The translations under genes and the position numbers were made by a program. Source: Gymnorhina tibicen (lineage: Eukaryota; Chordata; Aves; Passeriformes; Artamidae). From it: a DNA stretch of 64,000 nt. The notes beneath the pieces are model-generated. The model did no database searches. It was not told the origin of the DNA and saw only the letters and a list, made by a program, of their open reading frames with translations. Location: the NCBI GenBank assembly GCA_013399875.1, contig VXAZ01001047.1, forward strand, positions 1,426,001 through 1,490,000, in the 5' to 3' direction. Shown piece by piece: positions 39,122 to 50,350 of this stretch (its first letter is position 1; every line of letters begins with the position of its first letter).

Positions 39122-39278
39122 AAAAAAAAACAAAAAAACTCCCAAAACAAAACAACAGCAAAAAAACCCAAAACAAAGCAACAAAAACCAAACAACAAAA
39201 CAAGAACAAAACCACAAAAAAACCTCCAAAACAAAACCAAAAAACCCCAGCAAAACAAAACCAAAACCCTACCCCACA
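39122..39278 (-). repeat. A/C-rich low-complexity tract
   Basis: About 157 bases of A and C with very few G and T. Units such as AAAACAAAACC are irregularly repeated. On the minus strand it reads as the same T/G-rich class as 13640-13719 and 16821-16883. It yields a spurious Lys/Asn/Pro/Gln-rich open frame. It starts abruptly after CTTTTT, and nothing on either side looks like a retroposon body. Confidence 0.85.
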
Positions 39279-42200
39279 GATGAGCTCATCAGGACAGGAA
39301 CTTGTTATCCGTGTGTTAATCTTCAGAAGTAGTGTTTACATAGCTAAGATGCTTCCTAGTTTAGGCCAACTATGCTAAGGACCTTTTGTGGCTACAGTTT
39401 AAGATACAACAACTCTTCTCAGTTTGTGTTTGAAGTGGCTAAAGCTATTTAGCTTTTGTGGGCAGATCCATTAACCCGCACACTATTACTGCCCAAGTAA
39501 CAATAACAGAAACTTAAACTCTCTTCTGACAATGAAATTCTTTTGTCTAATGCAAACGAAACAAACCCTTTTATAGATAAAACCAAACACTCTTTGGTTA
39601 CAGAGTGTAACCAGAGTTGTGTGTATTCTCTACAGTAGTGCATACACCTGATCATAAACCCTACAGAAAATTAACAAATATTATGCTACCAGTGCCATTT
39701 GCATAGTTGCAAATAATACTGTGCTTGTAACCCAGTTTGCTGATTTTCAGAAAGCTAGATCTCAGTTCAGTTAGACTATCAAGATGAGAGTCTATCTGCA
39801 TGATCTCATCTTCTCAAAATATTATGGAGGAAAAACTTAAGTAATGGTGAGGGTGGGGATATGTATCCGCAGGGATCCTTTTTTAGGATAAAACATCCGT
39901 TACTTTTTGCTTTGAACAGTTTCAGAAATGAACACTAATCTTCAGTAACAGTGTGAGTGCCTGCATAGAGTAAGCATCATAGATAACTGACTCTGTGGCT
40001 GGAGCAGATGGAACTTCTTACGCCACCAGCTGAGACAATGTGGGAGCTGAGGGTAACACTGCTTTTTCAGGCCTGGAAAGAAGGAAAGCACTTTTCTTTT
40101 GCTTCTGCAGAAGAGGGACTATTGTGTACTCTATCATGTCCTTCTCAGGCTCCACTTGAACTCCCCAAAGGACTGTTTGGCAGTACAGAAGCTTTGGTTT
40201 ATTTAATACAGAAGGATCTTTCTTCTTCTTCACCAATAATGTTTTGATCTTAGCTGGGATTGAGAAGTGCTTCATTCATTACGACTGCTTGGCTGTGACA
40301 TAAAGGCATCCAGTGTTTAGCAGGTCTTCTGAATGTACATTGCTTGGAAAGAAAGCTGAGCTTCTTCATGTGTAAACATCTGTCTTAGTCCTGTGATGCC
40401 TGGACAGCTGTGAGCGTGTTGCTTCATCCCTTAATGTACCTCTTCACAAAACTCAAATTGTACCACTTATGAAGGGTGGAATTGCTTTTCTTTGACCACG
40501 TCACTTGGATCTTGTACTCATTTTTGTTCCATTGTTTCTGTTTTTGATGATGTTGGGAGCTGTAAACGGCACCAAGAATGGCAAGGAACATGTCTACTGC
40601 AGTTCCCAGTTTTACGGCTAAGCTCAACGGATCAGGCGATTATTGATGGGTCCATAAAACATATAGTCTATTTGGGTCACTGTCCAAAGTAGATAAAAAA
40701 TAAAAACCTGATAAAGTATGTGTGCATGTTTTGTTTTCATGTGTAGAGAGACGGATCTATACAGTGGTACTGTTTGCTTTTGCCAACACTAGGATGTTAC
40801 TCTGTGCACTATGCTCTGGTCACATAGCAGTCGTCTCTAGAAACAGATATTAAATAGCCCCAATATCATTACTATGATTCCATTTCTGGAAACCTTTTTT
40901 CTATCCTTGTTCAAAGTTTGCTGGAGGTTAAAGTCGTTGTCTCAGGCAAGTGACATTAAGTAGCTGTGTCATCTTTTGAGAAGCTGCAGTTGTTCATTGC
41001 TGCCAAATGGTGCATCCTATCAACATGTGTCCCCCTTCTTCCTGTTCTGCTTGTACTGGCAGCTCACAAATGTCCTAAACATCAGGGACTGTATTTGAGC
41101 CTGGGATTACAAAAGAGGGAGTATTGTGCGTGCCCTCCCTGCACTTAGGGGCACCTCTCTACGTATCATAAAAGCCATTTGTGGTTTATAAATGAGGGAA
41201 AATACATAATTTGTCACACTTTTTCCAAGGCTGTGTTTAATTCTGTATAGAATTGCAGATCTATCTCGAGAGAGTGAATATGATGCAGTATCTTTTCCAA
41301 GAGAATTACACGGAATTACCTGGAGGCTGCCTACACAAGTACCTGCATGAAGCGCTGCTGTCTGCTTCCTGGCAAGGGCATGCACTTCTGAGGCATGGTA
41401 CTCCACTTGCAATGTGCCTGATCCACAGTGGAGGCTTTAGCACACCTGCTGGACGGGACTTCTCAAATGGCTTGGGGTTAATTTTGAGACCATGTGGGCA
41501 ATTGTGAGCACCTGAGGTAGAGGGTGCTGAAAACCTGTGTGATTTTTGACAGGTGCAGTGTTTCATGGAGCAGTGCTTGATTGTGGGTGCTAAAAAATGG
41601 CATGGGTATCATGGGTGCTGAGGGTCTGTGGACTTTGGGTTTTTGGCTAAATCTTCTCTGCAATTTTGCAGTTTCTCAAGCCATACTAATGCCCACTTTG
41701 AAGAATGTTCCAAAGTTTCTCTCTTCCTGCCTCTCACCCTCGATGTGAGATTTTATTTTGGAACAATTTCAGATTAAGTGGCGTTTCCTTGCAAGTTCTA
41801 AAATAGTAGGTATTTCCTTTGAAGGAATGATGTTAGGATGTTTGACAGAAATTGGTACATCTAATGACCTTTGATTAAAGCCTGCAGCTGTATGATAATA
41901 CAGGCAAAAACAACTTTGAAGATGGATTCAGAAGCCAGGAATTTAGAAACCATTTTCAACATTTCAGCCTACACAGATTACTAAATAAAGGATTTCAACA
42001 AGTGAGACAATGTTTTTGTTTGTTAAAGTGGGCGCTTAGTACAGTGGGGTGATGAATTAAGGACAGCCGGAATACATCAGGGTATACTTTCCCACACATC
42101 CAGTACGGTTGAGCATTAATACATTTTCACCCCTTTGTAATTATTTTCTCTTTGCAGCTATTTCCAGATTGTTACCATCTGTAACTGTGACACTTTTACA

Positions 42201-45200
42201 AGAAAATTAATTCAGTCAATTCAGTTTTTGTGATTTTTATTATTGTTGTCATTGCTTCAAATCCAGAACCTTCTAACTTGGCTTGAAGAATTCAAACCTC
42301 TTATATTGTGCAACCAGTAACTTGCTTTTTTTTTTTTTCCCAGAAACCTGAGTTTTTGTTTGTTTGCTCTTATGACTTCGGATAGACTCCCTAACAGACA
42401 ATGGTCAAGTCTCCTGGTGACATTCCAATAAGGAGATGAGCAGTTTTGCAAATTAAAGAGACTGGGGACTAAGGAGGCAGCCATTTAATAGCTGTTTTTG
42501 AAAGTTATGAGCTGGACAATGGGAGAAATAGCTGGATTGTAAACATGTATTGTATGACTGAGACAGGCTTTGGGGCTGACAAAATTGAATTCTTTCAAGA
42601 CAAAGGTAGTTTGAGAAACTGTCCTTTGAAAATCCAGTCATGTGGTGGCAGTTACCTCATTGTGAGATGCTAAAGCGTGTTGCTTCCATTGAATTCAAGG
42701 GAATTGGAGTCCATTAGCACATTCAGGGCTCTTGATAGAAATTATTGTAGGCTTATCTAGACAATCAGAAAGTACAGAATTTTTTTTAAAAAACAATAAA
42801 AGATGGATAAAGATGGATAAAAGATCCATTTGAAATGGATCTATCTCCAGTGAACTTTTCTATGCTGTGTTACACTAAAAACTAGACTCCAAATAATTTT
42901 TGAATAATTTTCAAAACAACTTTTGAAAATGCCAATTCACAGAAAACAGAAGGGGTTACATTCTTTTTTAGTGAAGGCTAAGAAAAGACTGCTTCTCATG
43001 AAATAAAAATGTCAGTGATTTTGAAAATTGCTTCAAAATGATGTGAACATTTAAAATAAAATAATGGGGAAACATTTCTTGTGAAAGATGAAAAAAGAAT
43101 TAGTGACAATTTTCCAGTAATGCTGTTTCAGTGACAAAATGGTGTGAGGACTATTTTAAAGACAAATGTGTACTGGGTTATGGGGAGGGAAGACCTTCTC
43201 TGTGATGCAGAGCTGCGCTGTGTGATTGCTTTGCTTGCTGATGTATGTAGCATAAAACCTTTAGAGATGTATTATTATATATCTGAGTTAAATGGATCTA
43301 GCTGCCTGTTGTACAGTGGTTTTCTAAGCCTGTCTAAGCCACTATACTGAATGAGTAGCTCATGTGCAAGCTCTGGTTTGCAAAGAATCCCAGACTTTTG
43401 CGATCTTCTAGGTTTGGCCTGGGTGAACATCCTTGTGGATTTGCAATCTCCCATGAGAGCTTTCCTGTATGTGCTGGTATCTGTTGGAGGAGGTAAAAAA
43501 CATTTAGTCCAGAAGTAAGGTAGGAGCACCAGAAGATTTTCAGCCTCTGACATCAGTAGTCTGATGGGTAAAGCAAAACAAGACATTTTCTTACATAAAG
43601 ATATGACACAGCAGATGTCATCTGCTCCGATAGGTGATGTACTCTATGTGTCGTGTGGAATGTACCGTCCTCCTACCAAGCAGCCTTCCTGGTAGGAGTG
43701 TGTGTTATTTTTACTCCGCGGTGATATGCAAAGTAGTGGCTTCAGTGGCAGGTAAGCATTAAATGCCTATGTTCAGGTCAGATGTTGTATTTCTAGTGGC
43801 TGTACTTGTAAAATTAAAACACAAGAGCAAGGAGTGAAGTGATTTACAGGGAAAGCCTTGTGATGTTCTCAGCAGCTTCAAGCAATCGCTGTAGGTTAAA
43901 ACAGTTGCTAAAATTATGAATGTATAGATGTCATCTTGAAAAAAACCAAGGCAGAAAAAGAGGCCTAGGAGGCATTTTATTTGGAAATAGAGGAAACGCA
44001 AGGATGTAGCTCTTTGGCTGCCATGAAGGGGCAAAATGTGTACCTGTAAAAGTTAATAAAAGTTGTTGTCTTGTTGATTTCGGGAAGGAAGATCATCCCC
44101 AAGATCAGGCAATTAACACTGACACCAAAAATGGTTAGAATGATGAGCCTTCCTGTAAGTGATGAATGTAGAATGGCTGGCTAATGATTAATGCATATTT
44201 CATATTAATAAATCATATTAATTGTTCTCTTCTTCTCTCCCTTTGTTTTTTATTTCTCCCTGTGTATTAAACCCACTCTGTATGGGTCTGAAACCAAAAC
44301 AATGTCTAAGGAGAGATGATTATGCTTAGGTCCAAAAAACATTAAAGGAGATTTAGGCCAAAATTCATATTCCTTATAAAACTACCAATCTGAATTAGAT
44401 AGATATTTGAGAATATTGAGAGTGTTGGACTACAAGCTGAATGTTCACTGGTCTGGTTTTCTAACATGTAGCTTTTGTATTTCATATTGTTACACGACAT
44501 TGGGTTATTTACAGCCATTTATTGCTATGGATATGACTCATGTATTCCAAGGGGACATAAAATGGAGGTAAATGTGAAAAACTGGATCTTAAAAAAATAA
44601 ATAAAGTAAATATAGAAGATGAGCGTATTTTCCAGAATTTTTCCAAAACTGTAAAAATGTTAACAGGAAAAGCTAGGACAAAAGTAGAAGAGTTATTTAT
44701 GAACAGATAATGTAAAATTGAACAGAGTAATAAGCTACTTGAAAAAAGTCTGAAGATTTGTCTATTCATCTGACCCCTTAATCAGGGAAATGCTTTAGCA
44801 TGTCCTTGTCCCCTAAACTGTGAGGGTGGCATGTGAGCAAACCCTTCATATAATCCTTTATTTTGGAAGTTCAGCATCTGCTGAGTACTCTTCTGAACTC
44901 ATAAAACTACAAGGGACACCTCTTGGGAAAAAGGAGGGTAAGGTAATTGCCGTGTTAGCCTGCAGTGACCTCAGATTTGTTCCTATTTGTCCTCAGCCTC
45001 CTGAGAGAGACTATGCAAGGTCATTACACTCCTTCCTGCTTGTACTAACAGTGGGTGAATAGCCCTGCCTTCATCCCTCAAGTATTTTGAAGATGACTGT
45101 TGGGCATCAGGCACTTTTTTTGTCCTTGAAAATTATTTCCTTATATCAACTACCATGGTAACACCCAAAAGACAACTTGAAAACCTGGTTTTCATCAGGA

Positions 45201-45593
45201 AACATTCCAGAGTACTGCAAAATATGCACAAAGTCTTCAAGCTGTTCCTTGTGTCCAATTTTACACAAAGTTAAGATACTCACATTATTAAGACCCACTT
45301 ACCTGAGTAGGATGTTGCAGGATTAAGTCTTTAGTCCACTCCTAACATTTGCAGCTACTTTGTTTTTAGTTTTGTATGGCTCCCTTTAGTGGTTATCCCC
45401 AACTGACTGTGAGTTTCAGGCATGAAGTCTACAAAATTTGTAAATTGAGATGCTAATAAAACCAGAAAGAGGCATATTAGTGTCTGATTTAGAATATATT
45501 TTCACCACATTTTTTACTCCTTTATTAAGGGGAAGTGTCAAAGTGGAGCCTGAAGCCCAGGCCACATTATAGGTTTTAAAGTGGATCTTTTGT
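39279..45593. other. Unassigned noncoding DNA
   Basis: No gene recognised. Contents: a T13 run with CCCAG at 42326-42343 that resembles an acceptor but is followed by stops; a tandem GATGGATAAA pair and palindrome at 42800-42842; a 9-bp hairpin at 43670-43698; and a doubled CATATTAAT at 44201-44222. Confidence 0.65.
42822..42842. repeat. 21-bp palindrome
   Basis: Arms AGATCCATTT and AAATGGATCT are perfect inverted copies around a single G. Just upstream (42801-42820) AGATGGATAA occurs twice in tandem, whose GGAT/ATCC cores match the palindrome arms. One 10-bp-arm palindrome per window is near chance expectation; the adjoining tandem is what makes it notable. Confidence 0.5.
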
Positions 45594-45608
45594 GGGGGGG
45601 GGGGGGGN
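45594..45608 (+). repeat. G14 homopolymer ending at an unresolved base
   Basis: Fourteen consecutive G (45594-45607) followed by N at 45608, the only ambiguous base noticed in the window. The run length and the N are probably a sequencing or assembly limit, so the true tract may be longer and is likely polymorphic. Confidence 0.95.
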
Positions 45609-48600
45609 TGGCATCTCTGTGATGGCAAATCTGGAGATTCTATCTCCAGCAATCCTATTAATTCTAATTATACAAAAAATTAGTAAAGCTTTTTAAGGAG
45701 GTACTTAATGATAAAACAGATGAAAATGAGCAAACTGTGGCCATTTCCTAGACATCTGATTCATTAAAGGAACATCCAGATTTGGAAGTTCAAGAGAAAA
45801 ATTTCAAAGGGTAGTAAGAATTCCATGGGAAAAAACAAGTCTAATGTCTGAATAATTTTCCCTGTGTCCTTTAAGCTCTTACTTCTCACAAGGAGTCTCC
45901 CATTCAAGGCCAAATAACACCTCATTCTTATTAATCTTTGGCATTTGGGAAGGTTACAACTGGAGGCAGCAAAATTATGTCCTTAAAACAGTAAAGACCT
46001 ATTATACTCATAGTGGTGAAGCATTATTGGATGAAGTAACTCAGATTTTTCGTTACTGATTTTCCCTGACACTGCCCCTTGATAATACGTTGACTACTGA
46101 AATCACCTCGCTGAAGGTGGTACTGAGGTGGTGTTGTACATGTAGCAAAGTACCCAATCATGTCTTGAGGCTGATAGAGAGTAGTGGGCTACTTTTTTCG
46201 GCAGTGGTGATGGTGATCTCAGCAAATTTGTGAGTTTACTGACACTCAGTAAATATCACTTCTCTATCATCCAGAAGGAGGAGCAATATAGAATCTGCAA
46301 ATAGGTTTTTTTGGTTGTTGTTTATCTTACTCTTTTTCCTTGTTGGGTCTGAAGTCAACCTTCAAGTTCTTAGAATTAATTAATCTAATTAATTTGTGTT
46401 ATTTAACTTTATATGATTTTACTGCTTTCAAAATAGACATTATTTTAAATGTGTTCTGGGAAAGAAATCAGCACCCTGAATTATTTGTTGCAAATAAATT
46501 ATACAATAAACAACCTACTTTCTATTGTTTGCAGACCAAGCCTGTTATCTCTGTGTTGGTTGTAAGCAATAGGTGCATCTCTTTTGGTCTATGGATTATT
46601 CATGACAGGTTCACTTCAGCAAGACAATGCTTGTGATATATAATAGATTATCCAGTTAATATTCATTCTTTCTCTGTTTCCTCATTGGGTGACTGAAATT
46701 TTTTTTGAAGAAATGAGTATTTGTGAAATAATCATGAGCCAGAAATATTTTGCAAATGACCTTGCAATTATCTGCACACAATGAATAATGCAGCTCAGTG
46801 AAAAATATCAGAGCTAACTTGTTTAATGACCTAGATCTGAATTAGTTCACTGTTTGACCAGATCTACTTACTTTACCCAACTAGTATGGAATGCAGATTG
46901 ATTCTGTTTTCTCCCTCACTGACTCCACTGATGCTGACAGAAAGTCTTAATTCCCTGTTCTGAGATGTAAATGATGAGAGGCATGTTCTCTGTGCAACTG
47001 CCAAACAAGTGTGACCACACTCCATACTGGATATTGTGTTTATGCTCTTCTAGTGCAGCAATGATAGGTGAGACTGGCTCAAATCTTGCCCCAATATCAC
47101 AATGTTGTCCCAGAGCTCAGTTATGTAGACTAGTTTACATGCAATGTTAATTTAAAAGAACATGAACAAATATCCCAAAGGGTTTTGGTCTGTTAGGTAT
47201 TAGTTCTTATTGACTGAAGTGCTGACATGGCCCACGGATGACCCACTAGATTCTATTTGACCCACCAGTTAGCACTTGAGATTTGAAGAATTTGAAGTTG
47301 TCTACTTTCTTGGCAGTTACCCCACAAGACTGAGATTTTAGAAAGCTTCTTGGTGAGAAAAACGTAAGCAATGGTTATATGAGAAGTGCCTGTCATGAAA
47401 AGTCTTCAAGATTTTGGCTCGGTGGTCAGAAAACAAACCCATTTCCTGTGAGTTTAGCAACTCTGTCATGAATTATCTCAGTTTGTTTAACACAGTTTTC
47501 AAAGGTGTGTTTTTTGTTAGTACTGTGTATGATAAGTGCTACAATGTTCCTGACAGCTTGGATAAGAAGTGATGAACACAGTGAATGAGCTCCATCAAAT
47601 AAGGCCAGGAATTGTATCTGTTCTAGTAATGTCAGCTTGTCTTAATACTGCATTACTTGGCACTATACCTATATCACATTTCATTGCTTTCTTTGCCTCT
47701 CCAATCCCTGCCCCCAGTCAGGTTGTCTTCTGACACCTACAGTTCTGTCACATTTCTGTATTCCTCTTGGTAGAATCCAAAGAAATAGCAGAGCTGTGGA
47801 GGTATGAGATAGATGATCAAGTTACAGCATTTCTCAAGTTTGTTCCCTGTCAAAGCTTCATCTTTTGGAGATTTGCAATAGATCTGCTTCTCTTTATTCT
47901 TTCCTTTTTTTTTTAAGTTCATCATTTCTTGGCAAGTCACTTGTTTTCCAGTGAAAGCTGTTGCCTTTACTGTAAATGACCATTCAGAACTTTGAGCACA
48001 GCAAGAATAATGTGTCTGTTTGGCTAGAAGACATGAGCTTGGGGATAATCTTCTACCTCTTCTCGTACAAAGAGATCTGTTAATGAGCCAGCACATTACT
48101 CAAATGCTGGCAGCAGAAAGCCTGCATTTTAGAATGAGATCTAACTTTAAAAATATCCATCAACTCAACAATGCATCAGGTAACTGTGCCTCATGGCAAA
48201 TAAAAGTCCAATTTGCTAGGTTATGAAGAATTAATTATTTTAACACAGATTGTTCTGTAGTTTCTATAGTGTTTTTTTTAAACACAAGGTAAAATCTGTT
48301 GCAGCTTTCCTGCATTACTTTTCAAAATACTGTTGGTAGAAAGGAAAAATTCGGTTTTGTTCTATCTTTCATGAACTATAACAGAATTTTTTTTAATCTC
48401 CCAAATGGACTAGGTCTGAATATTAGCAGAATCAAATATGGTCTCAGGCCTCACTTCTTATTTTTTCATGTGTGTATGGCAGGAACACAGGCTGTGATAT
48501 AAAACTGGAGAAACTTTCCACAATTTGTATGATCCCCTGGCTGTGAACTAATTTCACTTTCTAGATCTTATCTACTGATACTGAGCTGTTTTAAGGCCCT

Positions 48601-50248
48601 TGTCAGTGCAGGGAGCTATTTAAATAAATGCTTCTCTTTGTTTAGGCAAATCATAGGACAGAAGTAGCTTGTAGAGTTTGGTATATATTTCAGAAGTAGG
48701 GTCTTCATTTGATTCATATCCTCAGTTGCACATAAACATCTCCATATGACTGTCCCTGCTGACTGGGACAAGGACAGTAGAGAATCCACAGGAACTATAG
48801 TGGTTGTCTTTTGGAATTTGGGGAATATTTTTACTGATTTACGTAAACTGTCTTGATTTTTGCTATTTTTAATAATGGGTATCATATTTCAGATAAATTG
48901 CCTATCTCAGCTGCATGTGCATTCTATATCAGGAAGGCAAGGAGCATTTTCCTTTTGTCAAGAGCCATATGAGGGGCAGAAGAGTCACAGAGGGATCTGC
49001 ATGGAATTACTCTAAATTTTCTAAATTTCTAAATTACTCTAAATTTTCATTTTCAGATAAAGCACTGAATGAGACAGTGCTCTCGTTCAGGTACCAAGTG
49101 AGATGGTGATCTAAGCAAGGCAGAGGGATGCAGTCCCCAAACATCAGGAGGTCACTTTGATGTTAATGGCACGTTATGCAGCTTTTCCTTCACAGTTTAG
49201 CCCATCTCCTTCTGTTATGAAGGTAAAGCCAGAAGTGCTTCTGTAACTGCAGTGGAGTTCCTCTTCCCCTACCTCTGAGCTGTGTCATTCATATAGGGCC
49301 GTGTAGCAGAGGTTCTGCCACCCCAGGAAGAGATTCAATGCTTGTGTTAGCAGCCAGAAAGAGTCCAGGCTTCCACTGACAATTTGAATGGATCTTCTGG
49401 TTGGAGAACCTCCCAACACAGCTGAGTCACCTTTTATCTGAGCTGAAATCCTGTTCTCTTTGAATACGACTGTTCTGACTGTTGCAAAGTCCTTGCTGTT
49501 TTGGCATTTTTCCTGTTGTTTTTATGATACTTATTTTAACATACTGCCCATTTTTCATTCTGGGACAGTGCTCAAAAATTTGCCCATAAATGCCACTTCA
49601 GCTGAGTGAATGCTGCTTTTTATCACTGAACTGCTAAAGGCATTTCTGGTGTTTTTCCAGACCACTGCTTTACTTTGTTGATGTTGAAACCAATTTGAGC
49701 ATGGGCACAATGGGTTAACATTTTCCTGCTTGTTTGTGTAGTGATTGATTGTTTGTCCAGGTTGTGAGACCAACCTGTAGCAGGCAACAGAATACAGACA
49801 TTTTATAAGAGAGACACATAAAGACCTGCACACATTTATGAGAGGAGTGTTCTAGGGACAGAGAGAAGAAAGAGAGAAGAAAAGCTATGGATATTTTCTG
49901 ATGAAATACAATGGAACAGGATTAACATTCATTTTCCCATTTCATGCCCTCCACAATTTTTCACTGTGCAGGTTCTTGTTATATGGGAAAGGCATCTGTT
50001 TCAAGGTGCCTTGATAAGGGGTGCACAACCTTCAATGCACTCAGCTGGGATAGAGAGTCCAGGAGCCTTGAGGAGGGGCTGGTAGGAAAGGAGGCAGTGC
50101 ATACCCATGTTGTACTGTGAACAGAGTAGCACTGAACCATTGCATGGCTCATTGCTATTTCTGCTTTTAGAAATGAGAACTAAATGGCAACAGTCTTTTC
50201 TTGGTCCCTTTAATTTCATCTCCTTTCCAGATTAGCTGTACTGAACAG
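45609..50248. other. Unassigned noncoding DNA
   Basis: No gene recognised. A 19-bp hairpin (TTTACTGA-CAC-TCAGTAAA) lies at 46235-46253, TTAAT-rich sequence at 46373-46395, and a 17-bp exact direct repeat at 49005-49048. The 119-codon frame at 47737-48096 on the minus strand shows no known domain and is cut by a T-rich stretch. Confidence 0.65.
49005..49048 (+). repeat. 17-bp direct repeat
   Basis: AATTACTCTAAATTTTC at 49005-49021 recurs exactly at 49032-49048, separated by TAAATTTCTA, giving a 27-bp period. It is a small, recent-looking tandem duplication; the intervening bases resemble part of the unit. Confidence 0.8.
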
Positions 50249-50350
50249 TCATAGAATCAAAGAATGATTTGGGTTGGAAGGAACCTTAAAGATCATCCAG
50301 TTCCAACTTCCCTGGCATAGGCAGTGACACCTTCTGTTAGACCAGGTGGA
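50249..50350 (-). mobile_element. CR1 LINE fragment, extreme 3' end
   Basis: The plus strand begins TCATAGAATCAAAGAATGAT, the reverse of the CR1 3' terminal repeat. It continues through GGGTTGGAAGGAACCTTAAA and GATCATCCAGTTCCAAC to TTAGACCAGGTGGA, the standard order of the CR1 3' untranslated region read in reverse. Only about 100 bp survive, the rest being lost by 5' truncation. The match to the usual CR1 3' end is close, so the copy is not very old. It carries no coding sequence. Confidence 0.9.

Noticed and set aside
39111..39332. Lys/Asn/Pro/Gln-rich open frame
   Set aside because: Direct translation of the A/C-rich low-complexity tract.
42326..42343. T13 run plus CCCAG as a splice acceptor
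   Set aside because: Downstream frames close quickly and no donor or conserved peptide follows; similar T-run/AG sites occur throughout AT-rich noncoding DNA.
43670..43698. Hairpin CTCCTACCA/TGGTAGGAG and a similar one at 46235-46253
   Set aside because: Arms of 8-9 bp with short loops are expected a few times in 64 kb by chance.
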